DNA of 64,000 bases from assembly GCF_026847645.1 (NCBI RefSeq), contig NZ_JAPSMC010000011.1, positions 1 to 64,000 on the forward strand, given 5' to 3'. Both the position numbers and the translations under genes were made by a program. Shown here piece by piece: positions 19,205 through 28,226 of this stretch. Below the pieces are notes generated by a model, which worked only from the letters and a program-made list of their open reading frames with translations, did not search any database and was not told the origin of the DNA. This stretch comes from Anoxybacillus sp. J5B_2022. GTDB lineage: Bacteria; Bacillota; Bacilli; Bacillales; Anoxybacillaceae. Numbering within the stretch: position 1 is the first letter of the stretch; every line of letters begins with the position of its first letter.

Positions 19205-20956
19205 TTGGGTTGGAGAGACAAGTATGAACAGTGGATGGCTTACGAGCATTTAGATGAAGAGTTAAGAGCGGTGCTGGAACAACGAAGCAGCGACGAAAAA
19301 TGGCTCGAAGATTGTTTTTATAAAAATTTAGAATTTGGCACAGGAGGCATGCGCGGAGAGATCGGACCGGGAACGAACCGGATGAACGTCTATACGGTGC
19401 GTAAAGCCTCTGAAGGATTGGCACGATACATAGAGTCATTTGGCACAGACGCGAAACAACGTGGGGTGGTCATCGCTTACGATTCACGCCATAAATCGCC
19501 GGAGTTTGCGATGGAAGCAGCAAAAACGCTGGCGACTCACGGAATTCGAACATATGTGTTTGACGAATTGCGCCCGACGCCAGAGCTTTCGTTTGCGGTC
19601 CGTTATTTAAAGGCGTTTTCTGGGATCGTCATCACCGCGAGCCATAATCCGCCGGAATATAACGGTTATAAAGTATATGGAGAAGACGGCGGGCAACTTC
19701 CTCCGGAGAGTGCGGATGAAGTAATCCGCTATGTAAATGAAGTAGAAAATGAACTAACGATTGCGGTGGAAGACGAAGCGGTGCTAAAGGAAAAAGGGCT
19801 GATTCAAATGATCGGCGAAGCTGTCGACCGAGCGTATATAGAAAAGCTCAAAACGCTTTCGCTTAATCGAGAGCTTTCGCAACAAGTAGATGTAAAGGTT
19901 GTGTTTACCCCGCTTCACGGTACGGCTAATAAGCTAGTGCGCCGCGCTTTAGAAGCGCTCGGTTATCAAAACGTAGTTGTTGTGAAAGAGCAAGAGCTGC
20001 CGGATCCGAATTTTTCTACCGTAAAATCGCCAAATCCAGAAGAACACGCAGCATTTGAACGGGCGATTCACGTCGGAAAAGAAATCGATGCCGATTTGTT
20101 AATCGCTACCGATCCGGATGCCGACCGGCTAGGGATTGCGGTTAAAAACGAAGCGGGCGAATATGTCGTCTTAACAGGCAATCAGACAGGCGGCTTATTG
20201 CTCCATTATATTTTGTCACAAAAGCAGAAACAAGGAACGCTTCCGGAGAACGGCGTCGTATTGAAAACGATCGTTACGTCCGAATTCGGGCGTGATATTG
20301 CGTCCTCGTTTGGGTTAACGACGGTTGATACGTTAACAGGGTTTAAATTTATCGGCGAAAAAATAAAAGAGTATGAACAAACAGGGCAATATGCGTTTCA
20401 ATTCGGCTATGAAGAAAGCTACGGCTATTTAATTGGCGACTTTGCCCGCGACAAAGATGCGATTCAAGCGGCCGTCCTAGCGGTGGAAGTATGCGCTTTT
20501 TATAAAAAGAAAGGGATGTCGTTGTACGAAGGACTAATGCAGCTGTTTGAACAATACGGCTATTATCGCGAGGGGCTACAATCGTTAACGCTAAAAGGAA
20601 AAGAAGGAGCGGAACAAATTCAAGGGCTACTTGCTTCTTTCCGTGAACAGCCGCCGACAGAAATGGCAGGAAAGAAAATTGTGGCGATTGAGGATTATCA
20701 AACGAGCGAACGCATCGATATGACAAAAGGAGAAAAAACGGTGATTACGCTTCCGAAGTCGAACGTATTAAAGTATTTGCTCGAAGACGGCTCATGGTTT
20801 TGCTTGCGCCCTTCTGGAACAGAGCCGAAAGCGAAAGTGTATTTTGGTGTGAAAGGTCGTTCGTTATCGGACAGCGAACAACTGCTTGAGAAATTATCGC
20901 AAAGTGTGATGAAACGGGTGCATGATTACTTAAACATGCCGGCGAAACAGGTGTAG
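19205..20956 (+). CDS. pgcA: Phosphoglucomutase PgcA
   Basis: The 583-residue alpha-phosphoglucomutase/phosphomannomutase interconverts glucose 6- and 1-phosphate and feeds UDP-glucose for wall teichoic acid and glycolipid synthesis. The phosphoserine loop is [17 protein letters not shown], the metal loop [10 protein letters not shown], the sugar loop GYEESYGY and the phosphate-binding tail [13 protein letters not shown] at 19205 is chosen since GGAGGG (19192-19197) is 7 bases upstream. Confidence 0.94.
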   Translation: MGWRDKYEQWMAYEHLDEELRAVLEQRSSDEKWLEDCFYKNLEFGTGGMRGEIGPGTNRMNVYTVRKASEGLARYIESFGTDAKQRGVVIAYDSRHKSPEFAMEAAKTLATHGIRTYVFDELRPTPELSFAVRYLKAFSGIVITASHNPPEYNGYKVYGEDGGQLPPESADEVIRYVNEVENELTIAVEDEAVLKEKGLIQMIGEAVDRAYIEKLKTLSLNRELSQQVDVKVVFTPLHGTANKLVRRALEALGYQNVVVVKEQELPDPNFSTVKSPNPEEHAAFERAIHVGKEIDADLLIATDPDADRLGIAVKNEAGEYVVLTGNQTGGLLLHYILSQKQKQGTLPENGVVLKTIVTSEFGRDIASSFGLTTVDTLTGFKFIGEKIKEYEQTGQYAFQFGYEESYGYLIGDFARDKDAIQAAVLAVEVCAFYKKKGMSLYEGLMQLFEQYGYYREGLQSLTLKGKEGAEQIQGLLASFREQPPTEMAGKKIVAIEDYQTSERIDMTKGEKTVITLPKSNVLKYLLEDGSWFCLRPSGTEPKAKVYFGVKGRSLSDSEQLLEKLSQSVMKRVHDYLNMPAKQV

Positions 20957-20963
20957 AAAGTGA

Positions 20964-20988
20964 AAGGAAGGGAACCCCTTCCTTTTTT
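20964..20988 (+). terminator. Terminator after pgcA
   Basis: Stem GGAAGGG/CCCCTTCC followed by T6. Confidence 0.85.
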
Positions 20989-20989
20989 G

Positions 20990-21241
20990 TTAATAATAAG
21001 CGTGTTGTTCTATTGCTTCGTTGTGCGCGTTTGTTTCTAAAGCGTGATCGATATAGCGCAAAAGGGCGGTTAGTCGTTTTTGGATGACGGAGTAGTCATG
21101 TTCAAAATTATAGGCGTGGAGAAAATGCTCGATTTTTTTCGAAAGCAAGTCATCTTTCGTGCGAACCATTAAAATAAGCAAGTTGTCCCATTCAGATCGA
21201 TGCGTGTAGTATAGCGCTTTATCGTAATCGATTGTATTCAT
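20990..21241 (-). CDS. yhdB: YhdB-like small protein
   Basis: This 83-residue helical protein (MNTIDYDKALYYTHRSEW, then LLILMVRTKDDLLSKKIEHF) matches my recollection of the YhdB family of sporulating bacilli, whose role is unknown. RBS AAGGAGG lies 7 bases before ATG. It is convergent with pgcA and divergent from the small membrane protein at 21424. Confidence 0.7.
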   Translation of the reverse strand: MNTIDYDKALYYTHRSEWDNLLILMVRTKDDLLSKKIEHFLHAYNFEHDYSVIQKRLTALLRYIDHALETNAHNEAIEQHAYY

Positions 21242-21423
21242 GTGCCTGCCTCCTTCATTGAGGAGCTATCGTTAGTTTGTGGTGCGTTATTTGTTTTTTG
21301 CGTTGTAAATGTTGCGCGATGAGCCAAAAAATAAATTATAAATGAAAATAAAACAAATGTGTAAATGAAAATGTTGCGATTTTGTGACAAAAGTATTATC
21401 TTTAAAGAAAGGAGATGATAGCG

Positions 21424-21663
21424 ATGAAAGAACGGAATGAAGGAAAAGCAATTACACAAATGTGTAAAATGATTGCGTCTGTCGGATTAATTGTTGGATT
21501 TTCGTTATTTTTGCTAAGTTTTATCGCAAACGCTTACAATTCAGATTTTTTCTTAACAATTGTTAGTTTAGGAATTATGGGTGCGTCGATGTTTATGTTC
21601 GGATTTGGCACGTTTATGGGGATTCTAACAGAAACGTATCCAAAAAATGAGCTACCTTCTTAA
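21424..21663 (+). CDS. Small two-helix membrane protein, unknown
   Basis: The 79-residue product has two hydrophobic segments (about 18-38 and 45-67) and short polar ends. The start at 21424 has AAAGGAGATGA upstream; the ATG at 21415 overlaps the RBS. No family recognised. Terminator follows. Confidence 0.65.
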   Translation: MKERNEGKAITQMCKMIASVGLIVGFSLFLLSFIANAYNSDFFLTIVSLGIMGASMFMFGFGTFMGILTETYPKNELPS

Positions 21664-21667
21664 ATAA

Positions 21668-21704
21668 GTGAGCACCGTTTTTAGGCGAAAACGGTGCTCA
21701 CTTT
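21668..21704. terminator. Long hairpin between convergent genes
   Basis: Stem GTGAGCACCGTTTT/AAAACGGTGCTCAC with a 5-base loop. The T-run is weak, but the position suggests a shared terminator for the small membrane protein and DedA genes. Confidence 0.65.
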
Positions 21705-21706
21705 GC

Positions 21707-22312
21707 TCACTTATGAGGGAGGTGCTTTTTTGTTCGTGAATAAAAAAAGATACCGATGATTGCAACGATGATAAGTAACGGGATGAGATAGATGCTGTAA
21801 TGCTCGGCATAGTACCTGACTATTTTCCAATCTCTCCCTAATGTCATTCCTAATGTAATAAACGTAAAGACCCAAAAGAAGGCACCAGTATAGGCAAATG
21901 TCGCAAATTTTTTGAAGCGATATTCGTTAATCCCTGCAAGGAAGGCAGAAACGTGGCGGATGCCTGGGATAAAGTAGCCGATAAACAAGACGAACGGTCC
22001 CATTTTCGTAAAAAGCGTTTTCGTTTGCTCGATTCTTTTTTCGGTAATATGCACTTTCGGACCGAATTTATGCAAAAAAGGAAGCCCTAATCGGATGCCT
22101 AAATAATAGCTGATCGTAATGCCTAACAGCGCTCCGGCAAAGCTGCATGTCAGTGCAAGCGAGTAAGACATCGTGCCGGTTGAAACGTTATATCCGACGT
22201 AAGTCAGCAATACTTCGTCAGGCACAGGAAGGCCAATGATTCCCCCAGCGAGGGCGATTATAATGCCGATGTAGCCGAATTGCTCGATAAAATGATGCAA
22301 ATGCTGTTCCAT
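21707..22312 (-). CDS. DedA family membrane protein
   Basis: This 201-residue SNARE-associated/VTT-domain protein has the family motifs GGIIGLPVPDEVLLTYVGY and FGPFVLFIGYFIPGIRHVSAFLAG (Arg and Gly-rich re-entrant segment). DedA proteins are linked to lipid carrier flipping and membrane homeostasis. Substrate here is not known. No operon partner. Confidence 0.9.
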   Translation of the reverse strand: MEQHLHHFIEQFGYIGIIIALAGGIIGLPVPDEVLLTYVGYNVSTGTMSYSLALTCSFAGALLGITISYYLGIRLGLPFLHKFGPKVHITEKRIEQTKTLFTKMGPFVLFIGYFIPGIRHVSAFLAGINEYRFKKFATFAYTGAFFWVFTFITLGMTLGRDWKIVRYYAEHYSIYLIPLLIIVAIIGIFFYSRTKKHLPHK

Positions 22313-22383
22313 TGAATCACCGCACTTTACTATTCGTCGCTATTTATTATAAACCACTAAGCGCGACAAAGGAAGCAGTGCTA

Positions 22384-22416
22384 TAAAAAACCCGCTCCGA
22401 TGGACGGAAAGCGGGG
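22384..22416 (-). terminator. Terminator of the 37-residue gene
   Basis: On the minus strand, CCCGCT/AGCGGG encloses an inner CCG/CGG stem and is followed by T6. Confidence 0.8.
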
Positions 22417-22425
22417 GAATGAATA

Positions 22426-22539
22426 TTATTTTTCTTCTTTGCCTAATTGTTCGAACGACTTTGCTTTTTCATGCGGCGGGTTTTTCGCTTGTTTGCGCAC
22501 CGTCCATTGCCGCTCTTTTTGCCGTTTTGATTGTGTCAA
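22426..22539 (-). CDS. DUF6254-type small basic protein
   Basis: A 37-residue protein (MTQSKRQKERQWTVRKQ..., ending EQLGKEEK) follows RBS AGAAGGGAG with a 9-base spacer to TTG; an in-frame ATG at 22548 abuts the RBS. The pattern SKRxKExQWxVRKQAxNP is that of short Bacillus proteins annotated DUF6254, of unknown role. A good terminator follows, which supports a real gene. Confidence 0.75.
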   Translation of the reverse strand: MTQSKRQKERQWTVRKQAKNPPHEKAKSFEQLGKEEK

Positions 22540-22649
22540 GGCGATCATCTCCCTTCTTAGCATGTTATTTTAGGTTCTTTGCTATGCGTATATTTAAGCG
22601 GGTAATAACGAATATTATAACTGTTATCACGCAAAAGGAGGCTATGCTC

Positions 22650-22829
22650 ATGAACGCAAAACGCGCACAAGAAATTGCTGCTTCACCGGTGATGGCAAAT
22701 GTCACGTACAACGGAGAACGCATATACATTGAACAAGTGGATGAGCAAAACGGCACCGCTTTAATTCATCCGTTACACGCGCCAAATAACAAACAACGCG
22801 TATCCGTTTCGAGCTTACAGGAGCATTAA
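22650..22829 (+). CDS. sspH: Small acid-soluble spore protein, H type
   Basis: The 59-residue protein begins MNAKRAQEIAASPVMANVTY and ends VSVSSLQEH, the pattern of SspH minor spore-core proteins. RBS AAAGGAG lies 9 bases before ATG 22650. Upstream, GTATA (22588) and GAATATTA (22610), 17 bp apart, resemble a sigma-G promoter, which would give forespore expression. Confidence 0.88.
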   Translation: MNAKRAQEIAASPVMANVTYNGERIYIEQVDEQNGTALIHPLHAPNNKQRVSVSSLQEH

Positions 22830-22837
22830 ACTGCGAG

Positions 22838-22864
22838 AACACCACGCTTTTGTGGTGTTTTATC
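22838..22864 (+). terminator. Terminator after sspH
   Basis: Stem AACACCAC/GTGGTGTT with T4. Confidence 0.75.
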
Positions 22865-22921
22865 CTTTTTGCGTATCAAATCCCCCTCTTGTTCATACAT
22901 TGAGGTAAAGGGGGGATGTGA

Positions 22922-24340
22922 ATGAAACAGGATGAGTTGAAGGCGTTGGAGCGGGCGATTGCGGAAATTACGGAAATTGCGGAAGGGTTTGGACTGGATT
23001 TTTATCCGATGCGCTATGAAATTTGTCCGGCGGATATCATTTATACATTCGGGGCGTACGGAATGCCAACACGCTTTTCCCATTGGAGTTTCGGCAAACA
23101 GTTTTATAAAATGAAGCTTCATTACGATTTAGGACTTAGTAAAATTTATGAATTAGTTATTAATTCCGACCCGTGCTACGCTTTTTTGTTGGATTCCAAT
23201 TCGCTGATTCAAAATAAGCTGATTGTCGCCCACGTATTGGCCCATAGCGACTTTTTCAAAAACAATATTCGCTTCAGCAACACGAAACGCGACATGGTTG
23301 AAAGCATGGCGGCAACAGCGGAACGGATTAAACAGTATGAGCATCAATATGGAAAATTGGAAGTAGAGAAATTTTTAGATGCAGTCTTGGCGATTCAAGA
23401 ACATATTGACCCGTCGCTTTTGCGGCCGAAGCTATCGTGGACACTTGAGGATACAGAAGTATATGAAGAAGAAGAGCAAGTGAAGCCGAGCCCGTATGAC
23501 GATTTATGGTCGCTTGACAAAAAGAACAAGACGGCACTGCCTCCGCGCAAAAAACGGCGGAAATTCCCGCCGCAGCCGGAAAAAGATGTGCTGTTGTTCA
23601 TTGAAGAATACAGCCGTGAACTCGAAGACTGGCAGCGTGACATTATGACGATGATGCGTGAAGAGATGCTTTATTTTTGGCCGCAGCTGGAAACAAAAAT
23701 CATGAACGAAGGATGGGCTTCGTATTGGCATCAGCGCATTTTGCGAGAGATGGATTTAACGAGCGATGAGGCGATTGAGTTTGCAAAGTTGAATGCAGGG
23801 GTAGTGCAACCATCGCGCACGAGCATTAATCCATATTATTTAGGGTTGAAAATTTTTGAGGACATTGAAGAGCGGTGGAACAACCCGACGGAAGAAATGA
23901 AGCGAAGAGGGGTGAAGCCGGGTTCGGGAAGAGAGAAAATTTTCGAAGTGCGTGAGCTTGATTCCGATATTTCGTTTCTTCGCAATTATTTAACGAAAGA
24001 GCTTGTCATGCGCGAAGATATGTATTTGTTCCAAAAGCAAGGGAAAGATTATAAAATTGTCGATAAAAATTGGGAAAACGTTCGTGATCAGTTAGTGAGC
24101 ATGCGCGTCAACGGCGGATTCCCGTATATTACTGTCAATGACGGCGATTATATGAGAAATGGCGAGCTTTATTTAAAACATTGGTACGAAGGCATTGAAC
24201 TTGATATTAAATATTTAGAAAAAGTGCTGCCGTACATTTACCATCTATGGGGCCGTACGGTGCATATGGAAACGATGGTGGAAAATAAACCGGTGTTGTT
24301 TACGTATGACGGAAAAACGGTGCATCGGAAGTATATATAA
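22922..24340 (+). CDS. spoVR: Stage V sporulation protein R
   Basis: This 472-residue SpoVR-family protein is involved in spore cortex formation in B. subtilis. Recognised by [47 protein letters not shown] and [14 protein letters not shown]. Full family length, RBS GGGGGATGTGA ahead of ATG. Single gene between two terminators. Confidence 0.94.
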   Translation: MKQDELKALERAIAEITEIAEGFGLDFYPMRYEICPADIIYTFGAYGMPTRFSHWSFGKQFYKMKLHYDLGLSKIYELVINSDPCYAFLLDSNSLIQNKLIVAHVLAHSDFFKNNIRFSNTKRDMVESMAATAERIKQYEHQYGKLEVEKFLDAVLAIQEHIDPSLLRPKLSWTLEDTEVYEEEEQVKPSPYDDLWSLDKKNKTALPPRKKRRKFPPQPEKDVLLFIEEYSRELEDWQRDIMTMMREEMLYFWPQLETKIMNEGWASYWHQRILREMDLTSDEAIEFAKLNAGVVQPSRTSINPYYLGLKIFEDIEERWNNPTEEMKRRGVKPGSGREKIFEVRELDSDISFLRNYLTKELVMREDMYLFQKQGKDYKIVDKNWENVRDQLVSMRVNGGFPYITVNDGDYMRNGELYLKHWYEGIELDIKYLEKVLPYIYHLWGRTVHMETMVENKPVLFTYDGKTVHRKYI

Positions 24341-24377
24341 AAAAGGGCGCCCCTTTATGCAAGGGCACCCTTTTTTC
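24341..24377. terminator. Bidirectional terminator between spoVR and amtB
   Basis: AAAAGGGCGCCCCTT pairs with AAGGGCACCCTTTT; A-run before and T6 after allow use from both sides. Confidence 0.85.
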
Positions 24378-24380
24378 TTT

Positions 24381-25682
24381 TTATCCAAGCACTTTTTTGT
24401 TATTGACTGGAGCAACGACAATGCCGGTCGTTTCTTCAAAGTCATACAAGCCGGTAGGAAGATCGGTGAAGCGCTCTAATTCGTTGTAGGCCGGAATACC
24501 GTGATAAGCCATGTCCAATCCTTCTTCTTCCTCGCGTTCTGTTGCGCGGAATCCAACCGTTTTTTCGCAAACTTTAGCCATAAACACCCCGCCGAGCAAT
24601 CCCCAAACGATCACAACGGCCGCACCTAATAGCTGAACAGCAAAAAGGGAAGCATGGCCGGTTGTCAAAAGGCCTTGTGTCGTATCAAACAACCCGACAG
24701 CAATCGTACCGAACACGCCATTGAAACCGTGCACCGCTACCGCACCAACCGGATCGTCCACCTTGACCGAATCGACGAGCAGCGTCGCATAAATGACGAT
24801 GATTCCGCTGATCGCCCCAATGACAATTGCGCTCCATTGGGAAACGAACGCGCATCCGGCTGTGATGGCGACAAGACCCGACAACACGCCGTTAATCGTC
24901 ATACTTGGGTCTGCTTTCCCGTATTTTTTCATCGTTAGAAACAACGCTGTCGTGCCCCCGCTGGCGCCTGCCAACATCGTATTCAAAGCGATCGAAGCAA
25001 GCGACGCATTCGAAGCGTCCAACGTGCTTCCCGCATTAAACGCAAACCAGCCGAACCATAAAATAAACGCACCTGCTGAAGCTAGCGGAATGTTACTTGG
25101 GGCAAAGACGTTGACGCTGCCGTCAGAATTGAACCGACCTTTGCGAGGACCTAACAGCTTTGCCATGGCGAAAGCGGCGAATCCTCCTACCGCATGAATC
25201 GCGGCTGATCCAGCGAAATCTTTCATGCCTAACTTTGCTAACCAGCCGTCGCTGTTCCAAATCCAATGGCCAGACAACGGATAAACGATCATGGAAACAA
25301 GCGCTGCTGTGACGACATACGCTTTAAAATTCATGCGCTCCGCTACGGCGCCAGAAATGATCGAGATGCATGCGACCGCAAAACCGATTTGAAAAAGGAC
25401 AAACGCGGCGCTAGGCAGCTTGAGCGAAAGCGAAATATTTTCAGGCGCTCCGAACAAATTCGTGCCGATAAGTCCAAACGCATCTTTTCCGAACATAATG
25501 CCAAAGCCAACGAGCCAAAACGCGAGCGCTCCGATCGTTAAGTCGACAAAAATTTTCATCGTCACGTTGACGGCGTTTTTTGTCCGGACTAACCCTGCTT
25601 CCAATAAACTGAATCCGCCTTCCATAAACAACACCATCGCCGCTGCGAGAACGACCCAGATGGTATTCACATACGTCATCAT
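24381..25682 (-). CDS. amtB: Ammonium transporter AmtB (NrgA)
   Basis: The 433-residue channel conducts ammonium/ammonia. About eleven membrane segments and the family motifs AIHAVGGFAAFAMA, PLASAGAFILWFGWFAFNAGS and AVHGFNGVFGTIAVG (pore histidines) are visible. A C-terminal tail for PII contact is present. Its ATG overlaps the glnK stop as ATGA, so both are co-translated. The order glnK-amtB is the reverse of B. subtilis nrgAB. Confidence 0.95.
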   Translation of the reverse strand: MMTYVNTIWVVLAAAMVLFMEGGFSLLEAGLVRTKNAVNVTMKIFVDLTIGALAFWLVGFGIMFGKDAFGLIGTNLFGAPENISLSLKLPSAAFVLFQIGFAVACISIISGAVAERMNFKAYVVTAALVSMIVYPLSGHWIWNSDGWLAKLGMKDFAGSAAIHAVGGFAAFAMAKLLGPRKGRFNSDGSVNVFAPSNIPLASAGAFILWFGWFAFNAGSTLDASNASLASIALNTMLAGASGGTTALFLTMKKYGKADPSMTINGVLSGLVAITAGCAFVSQWSAIVIGAISGIIVIYATLLVDSVKVDDPVGAVAVHGFNGVFGTIAVGLFDTTQGLLTTGHASLFAVQLLGAAVVIVWGLLGGVFMAKVCEKTVGFRATEREEEEGLDMAYHGIPAYNELERFTDLPTGLYDFEETTGIVVAPVNNKKVLG

Positions 25683-26047
25683 GAACGTCCCTCCTGTTGG
25701 TTTGCTAAATCGTCAATATCATAATCAAGCGTTCCTGTGCGAATGTTGTAAGCCTCTAAAATCGGATAAACAAAAACTTTTCCATCGCCTTCTTCACCTG
25801 TTTGCGCGGCAGTGACGATCGTTTGAATCGTCCGTTCCACCATATAGTCAGAAAGAACAATCTCTAGCTTGACTTTCGGATGGAGTGTTACTTTATAGTT
25901 TTTACCGCGATATACTCCTTGCGTATCTTTCTGCTTTCCTCTTCCGACGACTTGCGATACTGTAAAACCAGTCACGCCGATTTGCTTTAGCCCTTTAATT
26001 GTCTCCGTTAATTTTTCTGGCCGGATAATCGCCTCGATTTTTTTCAT
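25679..26047 (-). CDS. glnK: PII signalling protein GlnK
   Basis: The 122-residue trimeric regulator binds ATP/ADP and 2-oxoglutarate and blocks AmtB when nitrogen is plentiful. The T-loop is RGKQKDTQGVYRGKNYKVTLHPKVKLEIV-like (given here by positions 36-64 with Tyr51 region RGKNY), and the C-terminal GDGKVFVYP and IRTG motifs are intact. The tyrosine in RGKNY is at the place that is uridylylated in enteric PII. Controlled by the TnrA/GlnR-like box just upstream. Confidence 0.93.
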   Translation of the reverse strand: MKKIEAIIRPEKLTETIKGLKQIGVTGFTVSQVVGRGKQKDTQGVYRGKNYKVTLHPKVKLEIVLSDYMVERTIQTIVTAAQTGEEGDGKVFVYPILEAYNIRTGTLDYDIDDLANQQEGRS

Positions 26048-26067
26048 TTATCATCCACCCGCTTGTT

Positions 26068-26084
26068 TGTTAGATTTTCTAACA
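26068..26084 (-). promoter_or_regulatory. TnrA/GlnR operator upstream of glnK
   Basis: TGTTAGATTTTCTAACA matches the consensus TGTNANAWWWTMTNACA at every position. It ends 20 bp from the glnK start codon. A possible promoter on the minus strand (TTGACA 26125-26120, TAATGT 26101-26096, spacing 18) would place the box right after the transcription start, a position that suits repression better than activation. Confidence 0.85.
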
Positions 26085-26208
26085 TCATATGTTAAACATT
26101 ACAACGATCAAAAATATTTTGTCAATAGGGGAAGGAGATAAATTTTTGCCGGTGAAAAATGTTATGATGAAAATAGAAGCGAGTATTGCCAAACAGGAGG
26201 TTAAAGCA

Positions 26209-26580
26209 ATGGAGAAACAAACGCGGATAATGACGGAAGATTCAAAGTATATTCAGCAGCATCTGGCTAACGAGCGGACGTATTTGGCATGGATCCGAAC
26301 CGCGATTGCGATCACAGGGATCGGGTTTTTAATCATCAACTTACATATTAAATCTTCGTTCCGTTCGCTGCCGAATATCGCGGTGCAGGGAATTGGAGCG
26401 TTATCAGTATTGGCGGGGATCAGTACGATTATTTTTTCAACGATCAGCTATTTCCAAAAGGCCAAACAAATTAATGAACAAACATTCCGCACATCAAGAC
26501 CGCTCATTTTATTTTTATCTATTTTGATGCTGCTAGTCCTTTCGATGTTCGGCGTGTATTTTTTTGCTGTCCTTTTGTAA
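26209..26580 (+). CDS. DUF202 (YidH-type) membrane protein
   Basis: The 123-residue protein has a soluble start with LANERTYLAWIRTAIAITGIGF, the signature of the DUF202 family, and three membrane helices. Function unknown. AGGAGG 7 bases before ATG 26209 sets the start; an upstream in-frame extension to 26089 lacks an RBS. Confidence 0.85.
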   Translation: MEKQTRIMTEDSKYIQQHLANERTYLAWIRTAIAITGIGFLIINLHIKSSFRSLPNIAVQGIGALSVLAGISTIIFSTISYFQKAKQINEQTFRTSRPLILFLSILMLLVLSMFGVYFFAVLL

Positions 26581-26594
26581 GGGCAGCTTTTTTA
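26566..26594 (+). terminator. Terminator after the DUF202 gene
   Basis: GCTGTCC/GGGCAGC stem with T6. Confidence 0.8.
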
Positions 26595-26677
26595 GACATA
26601 AAACCGACAAAAAATCGTCACGCTTTTGCCATTGCTTGTTTTCTCTGTTTTCGATACTGTTTAAAGTGCAAATATTT

Positions 26678-26695
26678 ATATGAAAAATATCACAA
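26678..26695. promoter_or_regulatory. Rex-like box upstream of the cyd operon
   Basis: ATATGAAAAATATCACAA differs from the Rex consensus TTGTGAnnnnnnTCACAA at two positions in the left half only. Rex senses NADH/NAD+ and represses cyd genes in B. subtilis. Confidence 0.6.
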
Positions 26696-26770
26696 AATAT
26701 GAGTGGCGAGTGAGGAGAGATTGTTGTTTTAGAACTATATACAGGGGTAATGATAGAAAGGAGAAAGGTA

Positions 26771-26863
26771 ATGTGGAAAACGCACGAAAAACGGTTAGTG
26801 GTGCTTAGTTTTGTCGTCGCTTCGATTATGTTGCTGTCGATGATAGGAAGATTGTTTTCGTGA
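26771..26863 (+). CDS. 30-residue single-helix membrane protein ahead of cydA
   Basis: A short frame (MWKTHEKRLVVL..., ending GRLFS) follows RBS GAAAGGAGAAAGG and ends 13 bp before cydA. It has a charged N-terminus and one transmembrane helix. It could be a small oxidase subunit or a leader peptide. It is unrelated in sequence to CydS, which lies after cydB. Confidence 0.65.
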   Translation: MWKTHEKRLVVLSFVVASIMLLSMIGRLFS

Positions 26864-26876
26864 AGGAGGAGTTTGG

Positions 26877-28226
26877 ATGTTCACCTATGATCCGGTGTTG
26901 TTTAGCCGAATATTGACAGAGTTGACACTTACGTTTCACATTATTTACGCAACGATCGGCGTTGGCGTCCCGCTCATGATTGCGATTGCGCAATGGGTAG
27001 GAATTCGAAAAAAGGATGAGCATTACATTTTATTGGCGAGACGATGGACGCGTGGGTTTGTCATTACGGTAGCAGTCGGGGTGGTTACAGGTACAGCGAT
27101 CGGGCTACAACTTTCGCTATTATGGCCAAATTTTATGAATTTGGCGGGGCAAGTGATTAGCCTTCCGTTATTTATGGAAACGTTCGCGTTCTTTTTCGAG
27201 GCGATTTTTTTAGGGATTTATTTATATACGTGGGATCGTTTTAACGACCAGAAAAAGCACTTTTTATTGTTGATTCCGGTGGCGATCGGTTCATCGGCCT
27301 CCGCGCTCTTTATTACGATCGTCAACGCGTTCATGAATACGCCGCAAGGATTTGAACTGAAAAACGGTGTGATTACGAATATTCAGCCGCTTGTCGCGAT
27401 GTTTACGCCAGCGATGCCGACAAAAGTGGCACACGTATTAACGACAGCGTACATGACATCAGCGTTTGTATTAGCGTCGATTGCGGCGTACCATCTTTTC
27501 AAAGGGAATCGCCATCCGTACCATAAAAAAGCACTTCATTTGACGATGAAAGCGGCGCTTATTTTCTCGCTTGCTACGATTGTCGTTGGGGATTTATCAG
27601 GAAAGTTTTTGGCGAAATACCAGCCGGAAAAACTAGCGGCTGCCGAATGGCATTTTGAAACGAGCACGTATGCCCCCCTCGTCTTGTTCGGGACGTTAGA
27701 TGACAACAAGGAAGTGAAAAACGCCATTAAAATCCCGTACGCCCTTAGCATTTTGGCATATAATCGGCCGGGAGCAGAAGTAACAGGATTAAATGACATT
27801 CCGAAAGAGGAGCAGCCACCGCTATATATTCACTATTTGTTTAATTTGATGGTGCTCATTGGTATTTGGTTAACGGTCATTGCTGCTTTGTATTGGGCAG
27901 GCATGAAAAAAGGGTTAGCGTTTACGATGAAAAAATCGTTTTTGATGCAGTTAGTGTTGTCAGGTCCGCTTGCGATGCTTGCGATTGAAATTGGTTGGTA
28001 TTTTACAGAAGTGGGAAGACAGCCTTGGATTTTACGCGGGTATATGAAAACGGCGGAAGCGGCGACGAAGTCTGCCCATGTCGATACGTTGCTTGTTGTT
28101 TTCTCGCTTCTTTATGTCGTGCTGGGGATTGCTAGTGTAGTCGTGTTAACGAAAATGTTTCGCAACAATCCGGTGGAGCGAGAGCTTGAAGAACGTGCGC
28201 TGAATCAAGGAGGGGTGTCCTCATGA
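26877..28226 (+). CDS. cydA: Cytochrome bd-type quinol oxidase subunit I
   Basis: This 449-residue subunit holds the haems and the quinol site. TLTFHIIYATIGVG contains the high-spin haem b595 ligand His, PTKVAHVLTTAYM the b558 ligand, and TEVGRQPW the conserved GRQPW motif. The short Q-loop matches the cyanide-insensitive type known from Geobacillus (CbdA). RBS AAGGAGGAG. It overlaps cydB by four bases (ATGA). Confidence 0.95.
   Translation: MFTYDPVLFSRILTELTLTFHIIYATIGVGVPLMIAIAQWVGIRKKDEHYILLARRWTRGFVITVAVGVVTGTAIGLQLSLLWPNFMNLAGQVISLPLFMETFAFFFEAIFLGIYLYTWDRFNDQKKHFLLLIPVAIGSSASALFITIVNAFMNTPQGFELKNGVITNIQPLVAMFTPAMPTKVAHVLTTAYMTSAFVLASIAAYHLFKGNRHPYHKKALHLTMKAALIFSLATIVVGDLSGKFLAKYQPEKLAAAEWHFETSTYAPLVLFGTLDDNKEVKNAIKIPYALSILAYNRPGAEVTGLNDIPKEEQPPLYIHYLFNLMVLIGIWLTVIAALYWAGMKKGLAFTMKKSFLMQLVLSGPLAMLAIEIGWYFTEVGRQPWILRGYMKTAEAATKSAHVDTLLVVFSLLYVVLGIASVVVLTKMFRNNPVERELEERALNQGGVSS

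Noticed and set aside
24793-25197. 134-codon open frame antisense to amtB
   Set aside because: No RBS and no recognisable motif; amtB is unmistakable on the other strand.
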